Source: Naegleria lovaniensis (taxonomy: Eukaryota; Heterolobosea; Eutetramitea; Acrasida; Naegleriidae). Taken from it: a stretch of DNA of 64,000 bases. Below are positions 43,408 to 52,975 of the stretch, piece after piece (the first letter of the stretch is position 1; the number at the start of each line of letters is the position of its first letter). The stretch spans positions 87,024-151,023 of the forward strand of contig NW_025407877.1 of NCBI RefSeq assembly GCF_003324165.1, in the 5' to 3' direction. Under the pieces are notes generated by a model. The model saw nothing but the letters and a program-made list of their open reading frames with translations, did not search any database and was not told the DNA's origin. The position numbers and the translations under genes are program-made.

Positions 43408-45195
43408 ATGTTTCAAACATCGTCAAGCACATCCATAAATCGGCCGTTGAAAAACATTGATGATCATCAATTGGAGAATGAAGGAAAAACCAATCAAAAT
43501 ATTGAATACTCAACAATAACAACTGGGAATGGTTTCAAAGAATTCCGAGACAAGGATGAGGAGGATGAGACTTTTTTCATGGGTAGCAATGAAGTGTGGG
43601 TGGAAGAGGAAGAAGAAGATGAAGAAAATTCTCTTGGAGAAGAAGATCACCCTCTTACATTGGATCCAGGAAATTCCGAAATGACAATGTCGTCATCACC
43701 TTCAATATTAACAAAGATGCCCGTTCCTCGCGAACGCATTCATCAACAGCAAGCACAACACCAGAACGATACAGACTCTCAGGATGACCGTCATCATCAA
43801 GATGAATTTGACGAGGATGGAAATGCTGACGATGATGAGGATGAAGTAGAGGAAATTGTTAGGAGGATGAATGAAAAATTGAATGCAAGCTTAAATTCAT
43901 CTAATGTTTTTAGCGATTGTATGCAAGCCATGGAGTTGTGTAAAGAAATAATATTCATGCCCATTCCGTCTCTTGAAGAGGAAAATGTTGCAACAACATC
44001 TGAAAATATGGAATCTTCTCAGCAACAAGATGGTACTTTGTCGTCACACCTCGGCGAACAAGCACCAGGAGGCGCTGTAGCATCCTTATTTAATTTATTC
44101 AGCGAGGCTTCTATGAACAGTGGTAGTGGTGACGTCCATTCATCATACATGCAACAGCCGTTATACGATGATTCACAAGAAGGATTTCGGCTTGAAGATA
44201 TTGAGGCAGAACTTTTGAGAGCTGCTGAAAAAGGTCAAAATACTTCTACACTGTATCTACAAAAAATCAACGAATTGACCATTATAAGGAATAATATGAG
44301 AAGAGTTTTAGACACCTCCATCAAAAAGTTGCGCGATGAATCGTCGAGCAGAAATGATAATTTGGAAAAATCATCATGCAGCGAGCAATCTCACACAACA
44401 CGTACAGAAGTTTCAAATGGACGAAATGTTTCTCTCTTTCCAGATTCAATGCTTCAAGAGTTGCAACTTGGTAATGTGTCGTTGAGTAGATCCCGAATTT
44501 TAACCTTTGATGAATCCATTGAAATTGTCTCGTTCATTGGTGGAGTAATTAGGATGCATAGTGGAGTTTTTCCAAATCGATTCCTTGACAATACAAGATC
44601 TTTGGGCACCTATCTAGTTGGAATTTTACATTACTATGCTCAATCGATCAATAGGACTAACTTTGAAGTTTTAATATTTGAGCCCAACCCAGAGCATTTC
44701 GAATGGACCAAACACAACGTCAACACCTTCACCAAGCATTTACTTAAACGAAACATTTTCGCAACAAGCTCTTTTAAATCAACAGTAGAAAATGTGGACT
44801 TTTTTGCTTGGTTATTTGACACAAAGAATGATGTTCGCTCCTCCGTTGTGATGCTCGACTTGACACCCTCCTGCAAAGAATTTGACCCATCTGTGGTTCT
44901 TAAAGATTTGAGGATTGAAACTGAAACCATCTCAAGAAACGCCAATGAAATGATTGAACACATGCTCTATTTTGGAGTGTGTTGTGTCGTCCTCAAAGTG
45001 CCTTGCAATTACTCTGAAAAACAACTCTCAACACACAACAAACTTTGGAGAATTTATGTGAAAATATTTGGAAATAGCAAGTACATGATCATTTTCAACT
45101 ACAAACCAATTCTCATGACTGGACTAAGTAAGCATCACGGAGGTAAATCTGATGGAAATGCTGCTAGAGTCTCCTCGAAAAGACAACAACGATAA
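43408..45195 (+). CDS. TGS1-like pseudo-methyltransferase paralogue
   Basis: A single exon of 595 residues from the A-run start at 43408. The N-terminal half is acidic and low complexity (EEEEEDEENSLGEEDHPLTL). The C-terminal ~250 residues align by eye with the neighbour: SGVFPNRFLDNTRSLGTYLV against TGFYPNHIIDGTGGLGGN, VLIFEPNPEHFEWTKHNVN against VTMIELDERRCKDAQYNIN, and CCVVLKVPCNYSEKQLS against HCVVLKVPYNFSEHSLS. The glycine-rich AdoMet loop is degraded. The catalytic DPPW is replaced by VVMLDLTPSCKEFDPSV, so methyl transfer by the TGS1 mechanism is not expected. It may be a regulatory or partner subunit of the active enzyme. Confidence 0.75.
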   Translation: MFQTSSSTSINRPLKNIDDHQLENEGKTNQNIEYSTITTGNGFKEFRDKDEEDETFFMGSNEVWVEEEEEDEENSLGEEDHPLTLDPGNSEMTMSSSPSILTKMPVPRERIHQQQAQHQNDTDSQDDRHHQDEFDEDGNADDDEDEVEEIVRRMNEKLNASLNSSNVFSDCMQAMELCKEIIFMPIPSLEEENVATTSENMESSQQQDGTLSSHLGEQAPGGAVASLFNLFSEASMNSGSGDVHSSYMQQPLYDDSQEGFRLEDIEAELLRAAEKGQNTSTLYLQKINELTIIRNNMRRVLDTSIKKLRDESSSRNDNLEKSSCSEQSHTTRTEVSNGRNVSLFPDSMLQELQLGNVSLSRSRILTFDESIEIVSFIGGVIRMHSGVFPNRFLDNTRSLGTYLVGILHYYAQSINRTNFEVLIFEPNPEHFEWTKHNVNTFTKHLLKRNIFATSSFKSTVENVDFFAWLFDTKNDVRSSVVMLDLTPSCKEFDPSVVLKDLRIETETISRNANEMIEHMLYFGVCCVVLKVPCNYSEKQLSTHNKLWRIYVKIFGNSKYMIIFNYKPILMTGLSKHHGGKSDGNAARVSSKRQQR

Positions 45196-45742
45196 GACAT
45201 TCATTTAACTAAATACTACTAGGAAATATTTTATTGCACCCACCAACTACAACTTTATTTGAATTAACCACAACTTCATCACTAAATTATTTTTATGACT
45301 TTCTAGTTCAACACTCTTCATTTGAAAAAACCATCTTCATCTGCACTTGTGACATTGCTGTGAGATCTTTTAATTATCACACACTACTCACTTATTGCAA
45401 TACTCTGGGTAGATTTGGAAAAACACAACCTGCCTTCCCAATCAGGAAAGAACATCTCTTCCACCAGCTGACCGTCATCAAAAAAAAACACAAAAAACAC
45501 CTGTTCTCAATCTCGCAAAACAGATCATCAAGGCACACAATTCATCCGAGACGACTCGTCCTTCTACGCACCCATCGATCAACAAGTGTATACTGAATCA
45601 CGGAACAATTTTCCAGTATATCATCACAAGAAGAACGATACAACGGAATATATACTTCTACAACAACAAACAATTTTGACTTCCTTTTTGAATCTCTTTG
45701 AGACGTTGAACCAATCATTCTTGAAATTCATTTACACGTAAC
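45196..45742. other. Intergenic spacer upstream of kinase gene
   Basis: About 550 bases. A 120-codon plus-strand ORF at 45234-45596 has no A-run start or recognisable domain and its composition fits a leader region, so it is not called. Confidence 0.45.
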
Positions 45743-48700
45743 ATGTCTTTATCGATCGGAGACTTGGAAGATGAAATTCAAGAATTTAAAATTGATAAAG
45801 AGGCTTTGGAGTTTGGTGAGACGATAGGAAAGGGCGGATTTGGTAAGTGTTGAACACTGACAAATATTGGAGGAATTCTATCAATTACATGATGATGAAA
45901 TGTTGTCGCTCGGGTTATCTTAGGCTTTGTCAGGTAAGCAACAATAATATTTTTGATGATGGCTGACATTTGTCATCTGACATTTTCGCTGGCTTTGAAA
46001 TGACAACATTTTCTTTTACAAATCATGTGATTATTTGCAATATTGTTATTAACATTTTCAACTCTTGCATCTATACATTGTTATTCAATCAACCATATAT
46101 TTTCCAAAAAAATCATCAGCAAAGGAACATACGAAGGAGAAGTATGTGCCATTAAACAACTCTTCATTCCGGAAAATGCTCGTACACCTCGAAGTCGAAT
46201 CGGTCTTTCAAGCATTGCTTCCGAAGATGACGAATTATGGCGAGAGACTTTGAATGAAATTGCAGTCATGCTTCGAGTTCAACATGCAAATATTTTGAAT
46301 TTATATGGATGGAGTACAGATCCAAATTGTGTTTATTTGGTCATGGAATTTATGCCATTTTCACTTCACAAAATTTTGGAGACCACTCTCCCCGAATACG
46401 ATTATGAACCATTAATGAAGTCACAAAAACAAAATTTATCACAATTAGCACCCATGGAAGATGAGTCAGCGGGTGAAAGTTTTCTCAGCAAACAATCAAA
46501 ATTTGAGTCAAAACAAAAAACAACTTCTACTACATTACAAAAGAAACCAGTTTTACAAGGATCGGCGCTTGTGGATGATCAGGAAGAAGCAGATCGGTAT
46601 CAAAAGTTTTTACAGAGACAACCCATATTGAGTAATGAGATGAAACTTCAAATTGCGATTGATATTGCTGAAGGAATGCATCATCTTCATTCAAGACCAA
46701 AACCTATCATTCATCGAGATTTGAAATCTCACAATGTTTTGCTTGACAAGAATTTAACATCAAAAATTTCGGATTTTGGATTTTCTACCATGAGAAATCG
46801 AAATTCAGGAGTTTCAGGAATGAAAGGTATGTCACTCAAATTTGTAGTTATACACTCAAATCGATTTTTATTCATAATACATTCATAACAATGGCGAAAC
46901 TTAGGCACTTCGGGATGGATGGCTCCTGAAATGTTTTCATCGGCTGCTTCCTCCGGTGAAAAAGCTGATGTCTATAGTTTTGGAATGGTCATGTACGAAT
47001 TGGTGACACATTTAATACCATTTCATGATGTTTCTAATCCCTTTGCTGTGGCTTCTCATGTCATTAGTGGAATGCGACCCAAGATTGACAAACAAGACGA
47101 GTTGGCCAAGTCCTCTCCCATTCTCGAATGTTTCATCAAACTTGTTTCCATTTGTTGTTTACAGGATCCTGACGAACGGCCTACATTTGCTGACATTCTC
47201 AATGAATTGAGAAGTATACCACTGAATAATTCTTTAAAATTAACAGTCGATGTGAATGGAAGTGAAGACTATGACTCGATTCAAAAAGCCATTAATGCCA
47301 TTCCTCCTGACATTACTACTCTCAAACCCAAACGACCCATTCCATCATCTCAGAGTTCAATCACAAAAACACTTTCTGCTGCCAGCATGTCTGGTTTCAC
47401 ATTAGGTAATTCGTCTCTCAAAAAAACAACAAGTTTCTTACATAATAGTAATGTAACGAATAAGAATTTGGATTTGGAGGATAGTACCACGTCAGTATCA
47501 TCTCCCTCAAGCGATGATGATGGACGCAATACAAGTGGTGGTGTCATTCTGGGAACCAACAACCCAGTGCATTCGGGTGATTTTTCAGAGCAACGTCTCT
47601 TGATGCAGAAATTTAATTTACCATTCACAACTCGACCTTCAGATGGCAGAAAAATTATCAAACCTACACGACCATTGACAACACCTGTCATTAAGATTAA
47701 GCCAGGAATTTATCGAGAACAAGTCATTATTGATCGAAGTGTTGTGTTAAAAGGAATGTCGGAAGGAAAGTCACATGTCATTCTGTACAAACCAAAGGAT
47801 GTGAATGAGGTGATTATTTTTGATAATGTGAGATATTCGAAAATTAGAAATATCATTGTTTACAACTCGGAATACAAACCTCAACAACCTGGGGCGCATA
47901 CAAGAGTTCCTTCGAAACATCCACTTGGAGTGGTCGTGTTGAGAGGATCGAAATGTGACAGCACCATTGAACAATGCACTTTTAAGGGTGTGACACTGGA
48001 GATTTGTGATAAGGCAGATCCAACCATTACAGGCAACACAATTCGTGACTCGCCTCAATCCGGAATTCACATTCATTCAGATTCTCATGGAACCATCACA
48101 GAGAATGACATTTTTGGAAATTTAGAAGCAAACATCTTGATCGAGAGAGGAGGAAATCCAGTCATTGAGAATAATCAAATTCATGATGGACATCAAGAAG
48201 GTATTCGAATCGTGGAAGGTGGATTGGGAAATATTGTAAATAACAACATTTATAGCAATATGGGATCCAATGTTTATATAGGAACAGGAGCCGATCCTCT
48301 CATTGTCCTGAATAAGATTCTTTCAAGTGAACAGAGAGGTATAGAAATTGCAGCACTTGCCAAAGGAAAATGCAGAAAAAATCGATTGAGTGGCAACAAG
48401 AAGGATCCTCAAATATTAATTTCAGAAACTGCAAAAACGATTTTAAAAGACAATGAAATCAAAACCAACACACAGAATAGTTCTACTTCTCCCGTTTCCA
48501 TGAAGGCCTCTCCCACGAAATCTCCCACACTTTCTGGATCTCCCTCATACACCTCGTCACCGATTCGAATGGCCACCATTCAACAACCACCTTCGCATAC
48601 GGTTCACGTTCAACAACAGAAACAGCAAACACAAGGTCAGAGATTATCATCTTCATTGCCAGTCTCGTCGTCATTATCTTCAGCGTCTATTGCTTCTCGT

Positions 48701-49042
48701 AGCACGGGAGTATCCTCAGCATTGAATGTTCAATCAAGCAAGTCCAATATGCAACAACAGCAATCACCGACCATCCAATCCAATCCATCAACAATGACGA
48801 CAGCAACGACTGGAAATTATTTGAACAAGTCAACATTATCTACCAAGTCATTGACGTCATCCTCTCAAACATCACCACCTCAAGTGACTGCATTGAATCT
48901 CAGCTCGCTCAATTCTTCTTCAGGAAATTCCATTTCGAATAATAGTTCAAATGCTCCTCCTCAACGCACCTCACCACTTTCTGTACAATCCTCTGTGAAT
49001 AATAGAAACACGACATTGTTGAAATCCAACCTTAATAAATAA
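45743..49042 (+). CDS. TKL-like protein kinase fused to right-handed beta-helix
   Basis: Three exons: 45743-45842, 46125-46826 and 46905-49042, with introns of 282 and 78 bases; 979 residues. Kinase landmarks are the Gly-loop ETIGKGGFGTYEGE (rebuilt across intron 1), AIKQL (Lys44), IIHRDLKSHNVLL (Asp232), SDFGFS, and GTSGWMAPEMF across intron 2, then a helical C-lobe ending near RPTFADILNELRSI. An ~80-residue polar insert sits between the hinge and the catalytic loop. After the kinase comes a second module (~379-790): VDVNGSEDYDSIQKAINAIP, IKIKPGIYREQVIIDRSVVL, then PbH1-type coils (NTIRDSPQSGIHIHSDSHGT, NDIFGNLEANILIERGGN, NIYSNMGSNVYIGTGADP). This is a pectate-lyase-like beta-helix, as in FBXO11. 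The tail is Ser/Thr/Gln-rich. Cytosolic signalling is inferred. Confidence 0.88.
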
Positions 49043-49463
49043 AAGTTCCCATAGCAAGTTCTCAGTAAGGAACTCTGGAATTTCACTGAGAGAAGTTGAA
49101 AAAACAATTTAAAAATCGATTTCATGTGATGAAAGGGACATCAACTCAAAAAAACGCACATATTGAAATTATTTTTCTGGTGGACAATTGCACTTGATCA
49201 TCATCCACACACGTGTGTTTCTATCTTACATCTCCTTCATTGCTCGCAAGCGGTATTTTGAAATAGTTCCATTTGGATTCAAAATTTCGAATCAACAAGT
49301 AAAAAAAACGTGCGCTGCGCATATTGTATCGCTCCTTAAATATTGAACGCATTGCTTTTTCATAAACCGATCAGCCACGAAAGAAAAAGTACTTGAAAGC
49401 CTTTTCATCACAAGTTGAATAATAATCATTGATACAGAGAGTAGACCGTTAGAATATATAGAG
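49043..49463. other. Intergenic spacer
   Basis: About 420 bases between two plus-strand genes. It contains a palindromic ACACACGTGTG near 49208. No gene or RNA is seen. Confidence 0.45.
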
Positions 49464-51578
49464 ATGGAACCATCCAACCCGCAAGCTCATCCGCAGCAAG
49501 TGGTGCCATCATCGGGACTTTACCCTAACCACATGATGTATGCTCAACCACAATACAATAACCAAAACAACAACAACAACATGTATCCATCGTTGGGTTA
49601 TGCTTCAAATCCCTATTATTATACAAATGGTGCTGGAGTTGCTCAAATACCTCCTGTGGTCGGAACGTTGTCGGCTCAGCAACAACCACCCATCATCAAC
49701 TTGATACCAACGGCTCAAAACGAACAACAACAACAACAACAACACATTCCTGAGAACGTTCCTCTTCATCAAGTCGAGCCACAACAACAAGTTCCCACAA
49801 CAAACAACAGCCCAACCTGTGCACGAGGCAACAACCATTGTTGTAACTTTTGGAAACGTTGTCGAGAACAACACAAATTCCTTCATGCTCTTCAAAGCAA
49901 GACATTGTCATGTATTCCAAGAGCTGTGGTTGTTGGTGGAGTATTGTTGTTCATCTTGACATTGATCTTCTTATTCACTGTTGGATCCAGTATTGACGGT
50001 AAAATGGCATACAAGAAAGATCAATGCGTGATTATGAAAGATCCAGACAATTTGGTAGTTCATTTCGATTATGATCGTGACATGTATTATATTAACTTGA
50101 ATGTTGATCTTGCCAGTGGAACAAAGTATTACATGGGATGTGACTCGTGTGTTGCTAAACCACCATCATCATCATCGACTTCAGCCGTTAAAAAGATGTA
50201 CACTTTGAGAGAAGTATGTGCAAGCCCACTCTTACAAAAGACCTCAGATTGTAGAGATCGTATTATTGCTAAGGGAAGTTTGACTTGCATGGTAAATCGA
50301 AGATTGAGAAAACGTTCTGGCATGGATCATTATTATCATGGACATGGTGGTGAACAGAATAAGGCTCCTGGCAATCACCACAAGGAAGATAACGCTGGAC
50401 CACAAATGATGCATCATGGTCACCATCATCATCCTGGCATGATGACTCGAGAATTGCACCATTCTGGTCCTCGTCACGGTCCACACATAATGACTCGTGA
50501 AATTCCACTCTCCCAAATTCTCTCCAAGCAAGAACCAAATCATGATCAATCCAATGAACAAGCACATGATGTTCACCGTAGCGACTATTATGGAAGACAA
50601 TTTAACAGCGAAATGGTCAAGACTGTACAAGAAGTGAAGAGATCATTCAGAAAGCATCTCCACAGAACAGTACCAATCTGGTTGATTATTTCACTCATTG
50701 CAATGGTCGTCTTTATTGTGGTTGGTTACAAGCGTTTGGAAGGAAGATCAAAATGCTCCATTGACAGATTCTTTAAGCAATACCTTAAGAATCCATTCAA
50801 GGAATCTGGACAAGTCTACAAGTTGGACGAGGTCTCTCAAAGCTGTGTCATTATTCAAGAGCCTAAAGAACCAAAAGATCACACCCTTCTCTCATCTGCA
50901 ACTTTGCAAATGGAACTCCCACCTCGTAAGGAGAGAGCATTGGCCAAGAGAATGAAAATGTTCTATGGCGCTCTCAGACATACTGCCACAGAACCACACG
51001 AAACCTTACTCTACTATGAAAAGGTTTCCAAGAAGAATTTGTGTTCTCATTTCCATGGAAACAACTCTCAATCATCTTGCAATGGAAAGAGAAGAATTGC
51101 AAAAGCCATCAAGATTTTGTTAGGCGTCTTGTTTGTTCTTGCTGTTGGTACTCTTATTGCGTTTGCAGTCATTAGTTTTTGTAACAAGTCTGTCATTAGG
51201 GGACTCATCTTTTTGCATTTGAGCATTGCTGCTATTGGTGTTGTCATCTCAAAGATTTTATTCAGAATGAGAAAGGTTCACTATTATATTACTGACAAGC
51301 GTGTGATTCGAGTGGATGAGTTGCCATGTCGATTGCGGTTAACATTGAGATATGTGTCATTTGACAAGATTCATAGTGTTTGGGCAGATGGTAACAAGAT
51401 TCATCTCAAGCTTCTTCCCCATGAAAAGACTGGAATTTTCTTTGAACATGCCGTTGATCCTGCCTTTGTTGTGAACCTTATTCAACAACGCATCCCATCG
51501 TCAGAGTCTACCAACAACAGTGGAGATGTCGAACTTCAAGAACAACCAACCACTGAACCCACAGCAACACAAAATTAG
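49464..51578 (+). CDS. Four-pass membrane protein with bacterial-type PH-like C-terminus
   Basis: A single exon of 704 residues. The N-terminus (~150 residues) is Gln/Asn/Pro/Tyr-rich and cytosolic in style. Transmembrane helices lie near residues 152-177 (VVVGGVLLFILTLIFLFTVG), 395-420 (WLIISLIAMVVFIVVGY), 547-571 (ILLGVLFVLAVGTLIAFAVI) and 575-601. A His/Met-rich segment sits between helices 1 and 2, with a near-repeat (MMTRELHHSGPRHG, IMTREIPLSQ) that could bind metal. The C-terminus (HYYITDKRVIRVDELPCRL, LRYVSFDKIHSVWADGNKI) has the YxxTdxRvi signature of bPH_2/DUF304 domains seen in bacterial membrane proteins. Function is unknown. Start choice: this is the first in-frame ATG after an AT-rich leader. 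Confidence 0.75.
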   Translation: MEPSNPQAHPQQVVPSSGLYPNHMMYAQPQYNNQNNNNNMYPSLGYASNPYYYTNGAGVAQIPPVVGTLSAQQQPPIINLIPTAQNEQQQQQQHIPENVPLHQVEPQQQVPTTNNSPTCARGNNHCCNFWKRCREQHKFLHALQSKTLSCIPRAVVVGGVLLFILTLIFLFTVGSSIDGKMAYKKDQCVIMKDPDNLVVHFDYDRDMYYINLNVDLASGTKYYMGCDSCVAKPPSSSSTSAVKKMYTLREVCASPLLQKTSDCRDRIIAKGSLTCMVNRRLRKRSGMDHYYHGHGGEQNKAPGNHHKEDNAGPQMMHHGHHHHPGMMTRELHHSGPRHGPHIMTREIPLSQILSKQEPNHDQSNEQAHDVHRSDYYGRQFNSEMVKTVQEVKRSFRKHLHRTVPIWLIISLIAMVVFIVVGYKRLEGRSKCSIDRFFKQYLKNPFKESGQVYKLDEVSQSCVIIQEPKEPKDHTLLSSATLQMELPPRKERALAKRMKMFYGALRHTATEPHETLLYYEKVSKKNLCSHFHGNNSQSSCNGKRRIAKAIKILLGVLFVLAVGTLIAFAVISFCNKSVIRGLIFLHLSIAAIGVVISKILFRMRKVHYYITDKRVIRVDELPCRLRLTLRYVSFDKIHSVWADGNKIHLKLLPHEKTGIFFEHAVDPAFVVNLIQQRIPSSESTNNSGDVELQEQPTTEPTATQN

Positions 51579-51702
51579 TGATTCCATTAAGAGTGACATC
51601 CGTAATAAAGTGTAAATAGTTCAAGACAACACATGAACAATGTTAACCATGCCCCATCGTCTGTCACTTTTCACTCACCATTCAGATGCCCACAAAAAAA
51701 AA

Positions 51703-52242
51703 ATGTCGTCACAACCACCACTCGATCTCTCTTCCCCTCTTCAAATCCGACTCATGTTAAAAGAAATTGAATGTGAAACTCTCAAACAAAAACTATCAGC
51801 TCTCGAATGCAATCCCATGTCCAATCTCAAATTCGAACGATGGGACGATTCCATTCATTCCGAAAATTCCATTCTTCAACAACGATTTCATCACATGCTT
51901 CTCTACATTCATCAACTCGAATCCGACATTGAAGCAAAAAACAGACGTATCGATCTATTAGAATTATCTCTAAATAATCGAAGAAAACGAAGAGGAGGAG
52001 CCATGGGAGATCCTTCCAATACCAACGCGGACAAGGATGATCTGAATGAACAAACCGAACAATTGACCATTCAAAGAAATTTAGTAAAAGCATTCATGAA
52101 GAGAAGAAATAATAGAAGAAATGAACACATGCATTCCAAACGAGAGGATACTTCAACTCATTCCCCAAATTCGTCGTCGAATATTTCTAGTACTACTTTT
52201 GCACGAAAGAATCATCGTTCAGTCATGAGGAAAAAGGAATAG
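51703..52242 (+). CDS. Short coiled-coil protein, hypothetical
   Basis: An ORF of 179 residues whose ATG at 51703 follows nine A. Residues ~10-100 form amphipathic helices with coiled-coil spacing (LQIRLMLKEIECETLKQKLS, RFHHMLLYIHQLESDIEAKN). The rest is basic and Ser/Asn-rich (NNRRKRRGG, MKRRNNRRNEH), suggesting nuclear or nucleic-acid association. No domain is recognised. Confidence 0.65.
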   Translation: MSSQPPLDLSSPLQIRLMLKEIECETLKQKLSALECNPMSNLKFERWDDSIHSENSILQQRFHHMLLYIHQLESDIEAKNRRIDLLELSLNNRRKRRGGAMGDPSNTNADKDDLNEQTEQLTIQRNLVKAFMKRRNNRRNEHMHSKREDTSTHSPNSSSNISSTTFARKNHRSVMRKKE

Positions 52243-52975
52243 ATATCATGATTCTTGATCCACAAGGATTTTGCGACCCATTGTTGGAATGTTGTCATGT
52301 TCATTGTATATTGGAATTATCTCGATTTGTGTTCACAAATTAATGACCTTTTGAGCCCGTCATTTTGATTTAGTACATGTATAATAAACGTTACGTATAA
52401 AGCTCGAAACAATTTGTGAGATGTGTTGCTATTTGTTTCTGCAATTCAAAATCACAGCCAGAACGACGCCTACGGTTCAATCCAAAAGCCCTGCATCCGT
52501 TACGTTTATTGCAGCTTAACCTCTACGTTTATTGAAGTGTTATTACGAGCAAGGAGTTTTTTTAACCTTAACATATAAATGTGAGTCCAGATCAAGAGAA
52601 TTTCCATGGTCATCATATTTATAGTGTCTTGTTTATGTATTGGATGATGATCAAGTGGCTTAATTATATTGACAGAGATATAAATGAAGCAAGAATTATT
52701 GTTATTCGATCCTTCCTACTCTTTGAATTAGTTTTTAGCACTTTGTGTGTGTTTAGGTCTTTCCCCTTAGGGTGTTAAATACAAGCAAGATCAGCACCAC
52801 TTGGTTCGATTTGTTCATTTTGTTCACAGTGCTGATTTGAATAAAGGGAAGTTTCATATTCAGAAAAGTATTTTTTCACTTGATGTCTCGTTTAATCTCA
52901 ATACACATCATGATATCTTCATTGAGACATGATCACAATGTGATTGCCTTGAACTTGATTTGCACACGATTCGAA
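52243..52975. other. Intergenic region with a relic of the neighbouring RCC1 gene
   Basis: A 730-base gap. At 52405-52452 a minus-strand segment translates LQKQIATHLTNCFELYT, close to the last coding segment of the next gene (LQKQLAQHLTNCFEDKS). A 65-codon ORF at 52581-52778 is not supported. Confidence 0.55.
52405..52452 (-). pseudogene. Duplicated fragment of RCC1-gene 3' end
   Basis: The DNA here (AACAATTTGTGAGATG..TTGCTA..TTGTTTCTGCAA on plus) nearly matches 53018-53058 in the 3' coding end of the RCC1-like gene. In gene direction it lies ~520 bases past that gene's stop codon. Protein similarity is limited to about 14 residues. Confidence 0.65.

Noticed and set aside
45234-45596. 120-codon plus-strand ORF upstream of the kinase gene
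   Set aside because: No start context or domain, and composition fits a leader region.
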